From assembly GCA_947629685.1 (NCBI GenBank), contig CANREP010000006.1, positions 1 to 64,000 on the forward strand: 64,000 nucleotides of DNA, given 5' to 3'. The number at the start of each line of letters is the position of its first letter. Positions within the stretch are counted from its first letter, which is position 1. Source of the DNA: an uncultured Phascolarctobacterium sp. GTDB taxonomy: Bacteria > Bacillota > Negativicutes > Acidaminococcales > Acidaminococcaceae. This document shows, piece after piece, positions 51,550-59,759 of this stretch. The position numbers were made by a program, and so were the translations under genes. Under the pieces are notes generated by a model. That model was not told the DNA's origin, made no database searches, and saw nothing but the letters and a program-made list of their open reading frames with translations.

Positions 51550-52965
51550 ATGGCGGCAAAAATCATTATCGGCGTCAGTGAAGACGAGACCAGGATGGGA
51601 CTGGTGGAAGACGGACGCCTGATGGAATACATGGTGGAACGCGCGCAGGATAACCATCTGGTAGGCAGTATCTACAAGGGCAGAGTCTGCAATGTGGTAC
51701 GCGGTATCCAGGCGGCTTTTGTCGATATCGGACTGGAGCAGAACGCCTTTCTCTACCTGGGCGATAAGATGGACGTTACGGAAGGTCAGAGCCTGCTGGT
51801 GCAGATTTCCAAGGACGCCCGCGGCACCAAGGGCCCCACTGCCGTGCGGGAGATAACCCTGCCGGGTAAGTATGTGGTCTTACTGCCCCACGCATCTTAT
51901 ATAGGCATTTCCCGCAAGATTACGGATAAGGAAGAACGGGAACGTCTGAACAGGGTCTGCGCTGCGGTACGTCCGCAGGAGATGGGCATTGTAGTCAGGA
52001 CGGCTGCCGCCGGGGTGACTGACGAACTGCTGGCGGCAGATATTGCCGAACTGGCAGCCGGCTGGAAGATTCTTGCAGCCCGGGAGAAAGTAGCCAAAGC
52101 GCCGGCGTTGCTGCGCCGTGAGCTTGACCTGCCGGTACGTATCGTGCGTGATTATCTGCGCAGCGATTTACAGGAAATCTGCATTGATAACCTGCAGATA
52201 TATAAGAGGGTAGAGGAGCTGCTGCAGTGTATGCCGCAGGCGCAGTCTATCAAGCTGACGCTTTATCAGGGTTTGGAAGACATTTTCGCCTACAACAGGC
52301 TGACAGAGGATATCGCGGCTATTTCCGACAGGCAGGTGCCGCTGCCCAGCGGCGGGTACCTTGTTATCGATTATACGGAGGCTATGACCGTTATCGACGT
52401 CAACAGCGGCAAGTTCAGCGGGCGTGAGAGCCTGGAAGAAACCATCATGGAGATCAACCGGCAGGCTGCCGCCGAAATAGCCCGTCAGCTGCGGTTGCGT
52501 GATATCGGCGGTATTATCGTAGTAGACTTTATTGATATGCATACGGAAGAGCATAAGGCAGAAATCCTTGCGGCCTTGCAGAAATCGCTGAGCGGCGACA
52601 GGATGCATCCGCGCGTGCAGGAGATAACGCTGCTTAATTTAGTAGAGCTGACGCGTAAAAAGTCGCGGCAGAACCTGTCTTCCGTGCTGTATACGCCTTG
52701 CCCGGTGTGCAGCGGCAGCGGCAGGGTACAGAGCAGGGAAACACTGGCGCTGGAAATTAAACGCCGGCTGCGCAGCCTGCTCAAACGCCGCGGCAGCTCA
52801 AAAAATTTACTGATAACGGCCAATCCCTGGCTGGCAGAGTGGCTGCGGCTGCGCGATCTGAAACAGTGGGAGCGGGAGCTGGCCTGCAGCTTGAAGGTGG
52901 AAGCTGATGCGTCGCTGCAGGTAGAATCTTTTATGATTCTGGATAATAATCTTGTTGACAAATAA
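51550..52965 (+). CDS. rng: Ribonuclease E/G family endoribonuclease
   Basis: A 471-residue RNase G-sized enzyme. An S1 domain occupies about residues 35-120 (VGSIYKGRVCNVVRGIQAAFVDIGLEQNAFLYLGD). The catalytic DNase I-like core has VIDVNSGKFSGRESLEETIMEINRQAAAEIARQLRLRDIGGIIVVDFIDM with metal-binding aspartates. The zinc-link CPVCSGSGRV allows dimer-of-dimer assembly. No RNase E-type C-terminal scaffold is present. It processes rRNA and mRNA. It precedes rplU as in many Firmicutes. ATG 51550 follows GGAGG. Confidence 0.93.
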   Translation: MAAKIIIGVSEDETRMGLVEDGRLMEYMVERAQDNHLVGSIYKGRVCNVVRGIQAAFVDIGLEQNAFLYLGDKMDVTEGQSLLVQISKDARGTKGPTAVREITLPGKYVVLLPHASYIGISRKITDKEERERLNRVCAAVRPQEMGIVVRTAAAGVTDELLAADIAELAAGWKILAAREKVAKAPALLRRELDLPVRIVRDYLRSDLQEICIDNLQIYKRVEELLQCMPQAQSIKLTLYQGLEDIFAYNRLTEDIAAISDRQVPLPSGGYLVIDYTEAMTVIDVNSGKFSGRESLEETIMEINRQAAAEIARQLRLRDIGGIIVVDFIDMHTEEHKAEILAALQKSLSGDRMHPRVQEITLLNLVELTRKKSRQNLSSVLYTPCPVCSGSGRVQSRETLALEIKRRLRSLLKRRGSSKNLLITANPWLAEWLRLRDLKQWERELACSLKVEADASLQVESFMILDNNLVDK

Positions 52966-52983
52966 TTTTATGCAGGGTAAAAT
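52955..52983 (+). promoter_or_regulatory. Promoter of rplU-prp-rpmA
   Basis: TTGACA (52955-52960) and TAAAAT (52978-52983) are 17 bases apart. The -35 overlaps the last codons of rng. Transcription should begin near 52990. Confidence 0.8.
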
Positions 52984-52989
52984 ATACCA

Positions 52990-53085
52990 GTATGGACTGC
53001 GAGTAGTCCGTCCCCAACCGCGCAGAGAGGTTCCGTAAACTCTGACAGCAGAGTACCGTATTTGGCGAGTCTATCATAAGGGAGG
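52990..53085 (+). promoter_or_regulatory. L21-type ribosomal protein leader
   Basis: The roughly 100-base untranslated leader contains a stem GGACT/AGTCC (about 52995-53010) and a GC-rich segment with AGAGAGGTTCCGTAAACTCT. This place and the GGACT..AGTCC opening match the L21 leader found upstream of rplU in Firmicutes, expected to bind L21 (or L27) for autogenous control. I judge it by pattern, not by covariance search. Confidence 0.6.
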
Positions 53086-53093
53086 TGCAATAG

Positions 53094-53405
53094 ATGTACG
53101 CAATTATCAAAACCGGCGGTAAACAATACCGTGTAAGCGAAGGCGAAACCCTGCAAGTTGAAAAACTGGACGCAGAAGTTGGCGCTGAAGTTGTTTTTGA
53201 AGACGTTCTCACCGTAGTTAACGACGCTGATGTTAAAATCGGCACTCCGGTCGTAGCTGGTGCGAAAGTTGTAGCTAAAGTCGTTGAACACGGCAAAGCT
53301 GACAAAATCTTCGTTTTCAAATATAAAGCAAAATCCAACTATCGTAAACGTCAAGGTCATCGTCAACCGTTCACCACTGTTGAAATCGCTAAAATCGAAG
53401 CTTAA
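53094..53405 (+). CDS. rplU: 50S ribosomal protein L21
   Basis: A 103-residue L21. The opening [30 protein letters not shown] and the closing [30 protein letters not shown]-type segment (here [21 protein letters not shown]) are standard. It starts at ATG 53094 with AGGGAGGTG upstream. Codons are rich in T-ending forms (GTT, GCT, GGT), as usual for a highly expressed protein. prp follows after 5 bases. Confidence 0.97.
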   Translation: MYAIIKTGGKQYRVSEGETLQVEKLDAEVGAEVVFEDVLTVVNDADVKIGTPVVAGAKVVAKVVEHGKADKIFVFKYKAKSNYRKRQGHRQPFTTVEIAKIEA

Positions 53406-53410
53406 CAGCA

Positions 53411-53737
53411 ATGATTACTGTTGATTTGTACAGGAACGGACAGGGCCTTATTACCGGGTATCAGGTCAGCGGTCACGCCGGCTATGCGGAAGCGGGGCAG
53501 GATATTATCTGCAGCGCTGTATCCGCTCTTACTCAGGCTCCTGTAATGGGACTGGAACGATATTTGAAATTAAAGCCGTCATATACGTTCAATGAAGATG
53601 ACGGTATATTAAAGGTGGCATTGAACAGTGCACCTGACGGCCTGACCCAGGCAATCTTGGAGACCATGCTCTGTGGGCTCGATTCCATTGCCCGTCAGTG
53701 TCCGCAATATGTTCGGATTAAAGAACATAGGAGGTGA
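53411..53737 (+). CDS. prp: Ribosomal-processing cysteine protease Prp
   Basis: A 108-residue cysteine protease of the Prp (YsxB) family, which removes the N-terminal extension of L27. The catalytic pair is visible: His in [12 protein letters not shown] and Cys in [10 protein letters not shown]. The gene lies between rplU and rpmA, the standard place. Its ribosome site is weak, so it is probably translated by coupling to rplU. The sequence ends NVR-type ([12 protein letters not shown]), and the stop slightly precedes the rpmA start. Confidence 0.93.
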   Translation: MITVDLYRNGQGLITGYQVSGHAGYAEAGQDIICSAVSALTQAPVMGLERYLKLKPSYTFNEDDGILKVALNSAPDGLTQAILETMLCGLDSIARQCPQYVRIKEHRR

Positions 53738-53742
53738 AAGTA

Positions 53743-54039
53743 ATGTTTGAAATTATTCTGCAGCTTCATGCACATAAAAAAGGTACCGGTAGCTCCCACA
53801 ACGGTCGTGATTCCAACGCTCAGCGTCTGGGCACCAAAGCTCATGACAGCCAGCTGGTAACCGCAGGCAGCATCATCGTACGTCAACGCGGTACCAAATT
53901 CCATCCCGGCAACAACGTAGGCATGGGTAAAGATTACACCATCTATGCTAAAGTTGAAGGCCGTGTAAAATTTGAACGCAAAGGCCGTGATAAACGCCAG
54001 ATCAGCGTATATCCGGTTGCTGAAGAAGCAGCTATGTAA
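53743..54039 (+). CDS. rpmA: 50S ribosomal protein L27 with cleavable N-terminal extension
   Basis: A 98-residue L27. The N-terminus reads [10 protein letters not shown] before the usual [29 protein letters not shown]. In Firmicutes with Prp, L27 starts with an extension of the form MLKLNLQFFA that is removed before SKKG; this extension has the same length and the same LxLQxxA pattern, so cleavage between Ala10 and His11 is expected. The start is ATG 53743 behind AGGAGGTGAAAG. A GTG nine bases earlier is in frame but lies within the ribosome site. Confidence 0.96.
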   Translation: MFEIILQLHAHKKGTGSSHNGRDSNAQRLGTKAHDSQLVTAGSIIVRQRGTKFHPGNNVGMGKDYTIYAKVEGRVKFERKGRDKRQISVYPVAEEAAM

Positions 54040-54050
54040 TAGCGCATAAG

Positions 54051-54087
54051 CCCCGCATCGTAAGATGCGGGGTTTCTTTGTTTTTTA
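54051..54087 (+). terminator. Terminator after rpmA
   Basis: CCCCGCATC pairs with GATGCGGGG (54051-54059, 54064-54072) around a GTAA loop, followed by T-rich sequence. Confidence 0.9.
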
Positions 54088-54123
54088 TGAGTTACCCGGA
54101 CACTTAGATAAGTGATAACGGCA

Positions 54124-54158
54124 AAATAAGCATCTGTTTTACAGATGCTTATTTTTTT
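54124..54158. terminator. Second hairpin terminator after rpmA
   Basis: AAATAAGCATCTGT pairs with ACAGATGCTTATTT with a 3-base loop and a T run. The gap from here to 54340 is AT-rich and holds the autotransporter promoter. Confidence 0.85.
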
Positions 54159-54247
54159 ATGCGCGAGATGTTGTAACTGATAAAAAATATTTATATTTAC
54201 AATACATACTAAGTGTAAAAATTTAAAATTAACATATTAGACACATA

Positions 54248-54276
54248 TTGCACAAAATAAATTCAAATGTTATAAT
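54248..54276 (+). promoter_or_regulatory. Promoter of the autotransporter gene
   Basis: TTGCAC (54248-54253) and a perfect TATAAT (54271-54276) are 17 bases apart, with TGn directly upstream of the -10. A second TATAAT lies near 54289. Confidence 0.72.
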
Positions 54277-54340
54277 TAGAACATTCGTATAATATTATAA
54301 ATAATTATATCGAATCAAAAACATTAAGGAGTTAATTTAG

Positions 54341-57300
54341 GTGTCTGGCGTATTAAAAAGAAAAATTTTATGTTCTTTACTGGCAGCAAGTGTTTTTGGT
54401 GTATTGTATAATCCAAGTGCTGATGCGGCTGTTGTCAACGGCTCCAGTCTGCAAGCTGGTGAAGACGGTGTTATTACCATAACCGATAAGGATTTGCTTG
54501 ATGCCGGCAGTAAAAAATTTGTTTTTGGCCAAGGTGATAAAATTAATCTTGTAACTAAAGGCGATGTAAATAAATTAATCAAAGATTTACAGGCTGCTGT
54601 GAATCTTCCCGGCAAAAAGGAAAAACTTGCAGGTATCAGGAAAGCATTGGCTGATAACGCAGTGGTGGGAGTGATCGGCGGTGACGGACAGTTGGATACC
54701 GGTTTTACAGGCCTGCTTAAAAATAATATCATTAACGGCCTGCTAAGCGGCAAAGGTCTTCCGATTGATAAGATTATCCAGCTGGATACAGCAAAAGGTA
54801 CAGACAGCCTTAGCAAAGATGGGTCTACTAATGTTGTGATAGGCAGCGCTGACGCCTCTTCTGTCGTTATTGGTGTTGTCGGCGGCGATTTGTCTGTTAA
54901 CAGCGGACTGAATGGTAAAATACTTGACGGATGGCTGGGTAAGTTTTCTGCGCAGCCGACTGACATTGTTCGTAACGGTGATACTAATATAACCATTAAT
55001 AACGGCAATATCTTAGGCGGCGTCGGCAGCAGTGCAGCAGTAGCGGTTGGCAATATTAATGGTGAATTTAGCGCTAAAAGAACTTTCATGAGCTTTCCCG
55101 TTACAGCCAGGATGCCCTTTGAGTTTAACGGAAAGACGATAACTACGGTTAATGGGGATGCGAATCTTACTATTACTGACGGTGCCAATGTTGCTGGCTG
55201 GGCAAACGGAGGCCTGGCAGTAGGTATTGGCGGCGAGGCGACTTCTGTTGTTACCGGCAGCAGCAATATCAGGATTGATTCTAATGTCAAAACTGACGGA
55301 GCCTTAGACGGTATTACCACTTTTATTTCCGGCGGTGGTGCGGCGCTGACTACTATTGGCGGCAAGGCTAAAACTGAAGTCGGCAAGGCAAAGATTGACA
55401 TTCATAACGGCCTGAGTGCAGGTATTATCGGCAGCGGTATTGCCGTAGCGATTGATGCTGCCGGATTGCTGGGCAAGGGTAATGATGCAGGTTATTCTGA
55501 TATTACCGATGAGCAGCTGGAAAAATTATTGGGACTGCAAAGTGGTATACCTAAAGGCACGATTGTTATCAATGGCGCTATTGAAGGCGGCGAAGCTGCT
55601 GCCAAGACCGGCGATACTCATCTGACGCTGACCGGGAATACTGCTGCAGCCGGAGTAATGGGCGGCGGTATTGCTGTAGCCAGTCATACCTATACCAACA
55701 GGGATAATACTGATGGCAGTACAGAAAACAACGGCACTCCCGGCGGTTCTTCCCTTGCGAAGGCAGAAACAGGGAAAGCACATATTGTTGTTAATTTGGA
55801 AGGTGAACATAATACTGCCCAGTTATTTAAAGGCGTCGGCGGACTGAAAAAGGTTTTCGGCAATTTGGCTGCCGGTAAGGAAATGGCTGCTATTGCCTCT
55901 CTTAAAGATGCTTTAAAAGATGCTGAAGGGCAAAGCTCTGTCGTACTTTTGGCAGGCGGTGGCATGGCAGCAGCTCATGGCGATTCTAACAGCAGTGCAG
56001 CGACCAGCACTGCCGGAGCAGATATTGACCTGGTAAATGGTTATGCCACAGGTATATTCGGCGGTTCTGTTGCGCTTGCTGATAATAATGCCAAAGCTGA
56101 AGCTGCCATGACTGATGATATTAATATCTATATTCGCAAGGATATGGAAACTGTAGGCGTATTTGGCAATGGTCTGGCGTATTTTACCGGCAGTGCAGCC
56201 GGCGGGCAAAATAATCTCACTGGGCTGGCCAGTGTAACTGCTGCCAATACCAGCATCAAAATTGCCGGTATGGCAGATGGTGTGATTGGCGGCGGTATTG
56301 CGATTGATGACAGCCAGGCTGACAGAACAAATGCTTCTGTGCACACGAATGGCAAAGCAGAGGTTAGTGTTCTTGATGGAGCAGAAGTACATAAGCTGAA
56401 TTTTGCGCCGCTGGTAGCGCTGGCTGGTAAGAGTGTCGATGACAGTATCAATCTTGCTTCTTATGTAAAAGCTGTTAAAGCTGCAGCAGAAGATGTGGCT
56501 ATTTCCGGTGGCGGTGTTGCTGTTGGCGGCGGCGCGGAAAGCTATGTAAAAAATGCTGAAATCAATATTTATGGCGGTACAGTAAATGGCGATATTATCG
56601 GCGGTGGCGTTGCCGTATATGGACATGAAGAAAATGATGGTGCAGCCCATAGCTCACATGTGGAAAACAGTATGCTCAATCTTTACGGCGGTACTGTTAA
56701 AGGTGATATATATGCCGGCGGTTCCGCGTCTGCGATAACGACTGGCGGTACTGGTTACGATAAGGCACTGGCACGTGTAGATAAGGCTGTGGTTAATTTG
56801 GCGGGCGCAGTGGTGGAAGGCACGCTCAGCGGACAGGGAAAAAGCGGTAAGGCTGCCGATGCTGCAGGGCACAGCACTTTGCATGTAACAGGCGAGAATA
56901 CCTTGACCGCTGTTAAGAATGCAAGCAAGATCAGCGGCTTTAACCAGATTAATTTTGCGGAAAACAGTGTAACAACGGTACAAGGCTTAACTGCCGGTAA
57001 TGATGTTGCGTTCATTGATGGCAGCAAAGGTACTATCTCCGTAGCTGACAGCTCAAGGCTGAATATCAGCAAACTGGCTAAAGATGGAGAGAATGCTTAT
57101 TATATCGCCGGCAATTATGCTGCAGGCAGCTCCCTGTGGAACCGGGATCAGTTAGCTTATGACAGAACTAAAGGTTATGCTTCTGTTTCTGAAACAAATG
57201 GTAAATATGAAGTAAACTACAAAGAATTAACGCAGCTTAACGAAAAAGAAAAAGAAGAGGCTGTTGATGCAGCAGCAGGCAGCTTTGGCAGATTCGGCAG

Positions 57301-58360
57301 AAGTGCCCGCGGCATAATCGAAGGCATCCTTATAAATGCCGATGAAACCAATAAAGGCGCAGCAGAGCTGTTCAGCGATTTAACTGCTTCTGATAACCAG
57401 GAAAAAGCACAGCAAGGGCTTTATACCGGTATGATGCTTGGTGAGGACAGTGGCGTAACAGGTAATGCCGTGGCCATGGCACAGGACTTTGCCGATAATG
57501 CCTTTATGCGTCTGTCGCTTGCTCAGGATGATGTTAACAGTGATGAAAAGGGCAGCATCTGGGCCAAATATCTTCGTAACAGGCACAAAGTAGATGGTAT
57601 GAACAGCTCTGCTGGTAAGTTAACTGCCAGCAGCAGTTATGATGGCGTAATGGTTGGTGCAGAGTTTGCTCAGAAAGGCAACCTGCAGGCAGGTATTGCT
57701 TTTGCTTATGGTGAAGGCGACGGCAGCGGCCTGACTACCAGAAATGACTTTGATATGTGGGGCATCAGCCTGTATGGCAACGTGAAGAATGCTGACAGTA
57801 ATATTATCGGCGATATTGGCTTCAGTAAGAGCAGCAACAAAATTACTTCCAGCGTGATGGATGAAAAATTTAACAGTGAAAGAGACTTGAATATCTTCAC
57901 TATGGGTGTGCGGGCTGAAAAGGTCTACACTGCCGGCAATACCAGGATTGTTCCTTATGCCGGACTGCGCTATATGAGTGTTGACGCTGATTCCTATTCT
58001 GCTGCCTATAAATCCGGTGATGCTTTCCGTTATGATGCGGATCATCAGAATATCTGGACTATGCCCCTGGGTGTAAGCCTGAGAAATGAAACGGTGACTG
58101 CAAGTGGCTGGAGCATTATTCAGAAATTGGATGTAGCCTATATCCTGGCGTTTGGCGATACGGATAATAATGTGACTGTTAATGCAGGCAGCGGCAGCAG
58201 CGTGCTTAGCTATGATGTTATGGACGGCGGCAGCTGGCTTACTTCTGTGGGTATTGCTGCAGGCAAGGGTGACTGGTCCTGTGGTATAGGCTATATCTAT
58301 CAGAAAGGCAGCCATGCAGAGAATAACAAATGGTTTGCCAATGTAAATTACAGCTTCTGA
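54341..58360 (+). CDS. Autotransporter adhesin-like outer-membrane protein
   Basis: A 1339-residue type Va secretion protein. The signal peptide ends near ADA (residues 1-29). The passenger (about 30-1060) carries at least ten spaced copies of a Gly-rich motif such as GVMGGGIAVA, GVIGGGIAID, ISGGGVAVGG or DIIGGGVAVY, each followed by acidic and Asn-rich strands, a beta-helix-type repeat. The C-terminal beta-barrel domain (about 1071-1339) starts SIWAKYLRNRHKVDGM, includes a SYDGVMVGAEF-type strand and ends in an aromatic residue (NVNYSF). The start is GTG 54341 behind AAGGAG. It stands where obgE would be expected after rpmA. Its cargo function is unknown; adhesion is the usual role. Confidence 0.88.
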   Translation: MSGVLKRKILCSLLAASVFGVLYNPSADAAVVNGSSLQAGEDGVITITDKDLLDAGSKKFVFGQGDKINLVTKGDVNKLIKDLQAAVNLPGKKEKLAGIRKALADNAVVGVIGGDGQLDTGFTGLLKNNIINGLLSGKGLPIDKIIQLDTAKGTDSLSKDGSTNVVIGSADASSVVIGVVGGDLSVNSGLNGKILDGWLGKFSAQPTDIVRNGDTNITINNGNILGGVGSSAAVAVGNINGEFSAKRTFMSFPVTARMPFEFNGKTITTVNGDANLTITDGANVAGWANGGLAVGIGGEATSVVTGSSNIRIDSNVKTDGALDGITTFISGGGAALTTIGGKAKTEVGKAKIDIHNGLSAGIIGSGIAVAIDAAGLLGKGNDAGYSDITDEQLEKLLGLQSGIPKGTIVINGAIEGGEAAAKTGDTHLTLTGNTAAAGVMGGGIAVASHTYTNRDNTDGSTENNGTPGGSSLAKAETGKAHIVVNLEGEHNTAQLFKGVGGLKKVFGNLAAGKEMAAIASLKDALKDAEGQSSVVLLAGGGMAAAHGDSNSSAATSTAGADIDLVNGYATGIFGGSVALADNNAKAEAAMTDDINIYIRKDMETVGVFGNGLAYFTGSAAGGQNNLTGLASVTAANTSIKIAGMADGVIGGGIAIDDSQADRTNASVHTNGKAEVSVLDGAEVHKLNFAPLVALAGKSVDDSINLASYVKAVKAAAEDVAISGGGVAVGGGAESYVKNAEINIYGGTVNGDIIGGGVAVYGHEENDGAAHSSHVENSMLNLYGGTVKGDIYAGGSASAITTGGTGYDKALARVDKAVVNLAGAVVEGTLSGQGKSGKAADAAGHSTLHVTGENTLTAVKNASKISGFNQINFAENSVTTVQGLTAGNDVAFIDGSKGTISVADSSRLNISKLAKDGENAYYIAGNYAAGSSLWNRDQLAYDRTKGYASVSETNGKYEVNYKELTQLNEKEKEEAVDAAAGSFGRFGRSARGIIEGILINADETNKGAAELFSDLTASDNQEKAQQGLYTGMMLGEDSGVTGNAVAMAQDFADNAFMRLSLAQDDVNSDEKGSIWAKYLRNRHKVDGMNSSAGKLTASSSYDGVMVGAEFAQKGNLQAGIAFAYGEGDGSGLTTRNDFDMWGISLYGNVKNADSNIIGDIGFSKSSNKITSSVMDEKFNSERDLNIFTMGVRAEKVYTAGNTRIVPYAGLRYMSVDADSYSAAYKSGDAFRYDADHQNIWTMPLGVSLRNETVTASGWSIIQKLDVAYILAFGDTDNNVTVNAGSGSSVLSYDVMDGGSWLTSVGIAAGKGDWSCGIGYIYQKGSHAENNKWFANVNYSF

Positions 58361-58387
58361 TAACAAAGTATTTTTAATATGCAGCAG

Positions 58388-58423
58388 GCAATATCGGGTC
58401 CGCGAGGCCCGATATTGCTTTAG
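58388..58423 (+). terminator. Terminator after the autotransporter gene
   Basis: GCAATATCGGG (58388-58398) pairs with CCCGATATTGC (58408-58418). The loop is 9 bases, and the T-tract is short. Confidence 0.65.
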
Positions 58424-58477
58424 CTAACTGTTATAAATACTGCAGAAGTATTTTATCTATTCTGTCAGGTGATATTT

Positions 58478-58798
58478 ATGAAACGTACGGAAGACAGATA
58501 CTGTGTAAATGTAGGCAGCAACATCAGAAAATACCGTCTCCGGCAGGGTATTTCCCAGATTGAACTGGCTAAAGGTATTGGCGTGTCACAGACACATATG
58601 AGCAATATCGAAAATGGCAATTCCGGCATCAGCCTCTGGACTGCGGTAAAGATAAGCCGGATGCTGGGATGCAGTATTGATCAAATGGTGGATGATATGC
58701 CTGCTGATGATAAAAATAATGATAGGAAAATGGTGATAGATGTTGAGCTGCTGGCAGACGCCTTGAAGCTGATAGCAGCAAAAAATACCTTATACTGA
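58478..58798 (+). CDS. XRE-family HTH regulator
   Basis: A 106-residue protein with a Cro/CI-type helix-turn-helix in residues about 13-70: IRKYRLRQGISQIELAKGIGVSQTHMSNIENGNSGISLWTAVKISRMLGCSIDQMVDD. The remaining part is helical (VIDVELLADALKLIAAKNTLY). The start at ATG 58478 follows AGGTGA; a GTG nine bases earlier overlaps it. It lies just downstream of the autotransporter on the same strand, separated by a weak terminator, and could regulate it; no ligand domain is visible. Confidence 0.8.
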   Translation: MKRTEDRYCVNVGSNIRKYRLRQGISQIELAKGIGVSQTHMSNIENGNSGISLWTAVKISRMLGCSIDQMVDDMPADDKNNDRKMVIDVELLADALKLIAAKNTLY

Positions 58799-58933
58799 TT
58801 TGTTCATGCAGGCTGACATGTGCTGTATCTATTTCTAATGAAAAATATATACAATTCTTTCACAGAAAAAATTTGCCCAGTGTGCTAAACTTTATGTAAA
58901 CAATAATAGATTTATGCGAAAGGGCTGAAATAT

Positions 58934-59410
58934 ATGTTAGAGATTGGTACGAAAGCGCCTGCTTTTACACTGCAGGACAAAGACGGAAAAGAAGTAAGCC
59001 TGAAAGATTTTCTGGGCAAAAAAGTAGTGCTGTATTTTTATCCCAAAGATTCCACGCCCGGCTGTACTCGCCAGGCGCAGGCGTTCCGCGATGCTTTTGC
59101 TGAATACGAAGCTGTGGGAGCGGTCATTATCGGCATCAGTAAAGACAGCGTCAAATCCCATTTTAATTTTGCCGCTAAAAACGAACTGCCTTTCCTGCTC
59201 CTGTCCGACCCGGAGCTGCAGGCTATCCAGGCTTATGATGTATGGCAGGAAAAGAAGCTGTACGGTAAAGTAAGTATGGGTGTAGTGCGTTCTACATATG
59301 TTATTGATGAGCAGGGAGTGATAGAGGCTGCCTGGACCAAGGTAAAACCGGAGGCTAATGTTGCGGATGTCCTTGGATATCTGCAGAAAGGATGCAGCTG
59401 TGGGGAATAA
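58934..59410 (+). CDS. bcp: Peroxiredoxin of the BCP/PrxQ type
   Basis: A 158-residue thiol peroxidase. The peroxidatic cysteine sits in YFYPKDSTPGCTRQAQAFRD (Cys about 46), the family signature. The second cysteine position typical of PrxQ (five residues later) is Ala-like here, so this may be a one-cysteine or atypical form; cysteines near the C-terminus (KGCSCGE) could act as resolving thiols. It detoxifies hydroperoxides in the cytoplasm. The start is ATG 58934 behind GAAAGGGC. It overlaps the next small gene by 11 bases. Confidence 0.9.
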   Translation: MLEIGTKAPAFTLQDKDGKEVSLKDFLGKKVVLYFYPKDSTPGCTRQAQAFRDAFAEYEAVGAVIIGISKDSVKSHFNFAAKNELPFLLLSDPELQAIQAYDVWQEKKLYGKVSMGVVRSTYVIDEQGVIEAAWTKVKPEANVADVLGYLQKGCSCGE

Positions 59411-59708
59411 GACGATTTTTCTGCCTTATGCCTCGGTCTTAGCTGCTGCTTATTACCTCTTGCCCCTGTTGATGAATGATGCAGGTTCGGCCATGTTTAT
59501 CCTGCTGGCCTGTATGCCGCTCATTGTCTTTGTCAGCAGTTTTTTATGCTGCCGCAGACATCGGTTTCAATGGGTGATGATTGTACTGACGGTAGTCCTG
59601 TTCCTGCCAAGTATGTATTTTTATTTTAATGCAGCCGCTTTTGGTTACAGCGTTTATTACGCTATCGTATCGGCGGCAGGATGTTTTGCGGGAGAATTCC
59701 TCAGTTAG
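59400..59708 (+). CDS. Small membrane protein of unknown function after bcp
   Basis: A 102-residue protein with three hydrophobic helices (FLPYASVLAAAYYLLPLLM, AMFILLACMPLIVFVSSFL and WVMIVLTVVLFLPSMYFYF) and a further weakly hydrophobic end. It begins at GTG 59400, overlapping the bcp stop, with AAAGGA seven bases upstream. An ATG at 59358 deeper inside bcp lacks a site. Family not recognised; the Asp/Cys content offers no clue to function. A strong terminator follows. Confidence 0.6.
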   Translation: MGNKTIFLPYASVLAAAYYLLPLLMNDAGSAMFILLACMPLIVFVSSFLCCRRHRFQWVMIVLTVVLFLPSMYFYFNAAAFGYSVYYAIVSAAGCFAGEFLS

Positions 59709-59710
59709 AC

Positions 59711-59756
59711 AAAAAAGCAGTTTGAAAGCTTTGCTTTCAAACTGCTTTTCTTTTTA
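59711..59756. terminator. Bidirectional terminator between the bcp unit and the alcohol dehydrogenase gene
   Basis: A long perfect stem (AAAAGCAGTTTGAAAGC with its complement) with a 3-base loop, and A/T runs on both sides. Confidence 0.92.
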
Positions 59757-59759
59757 CGC

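Noticed and set aside
54337-55401. 354-residue minus-strand ORF opposite the autotransporter start
   Set aside because: Composed mainly of Leu/Pro/Ser runs reflecting Gly/Ala/Asn codons on the other strand; no start context.
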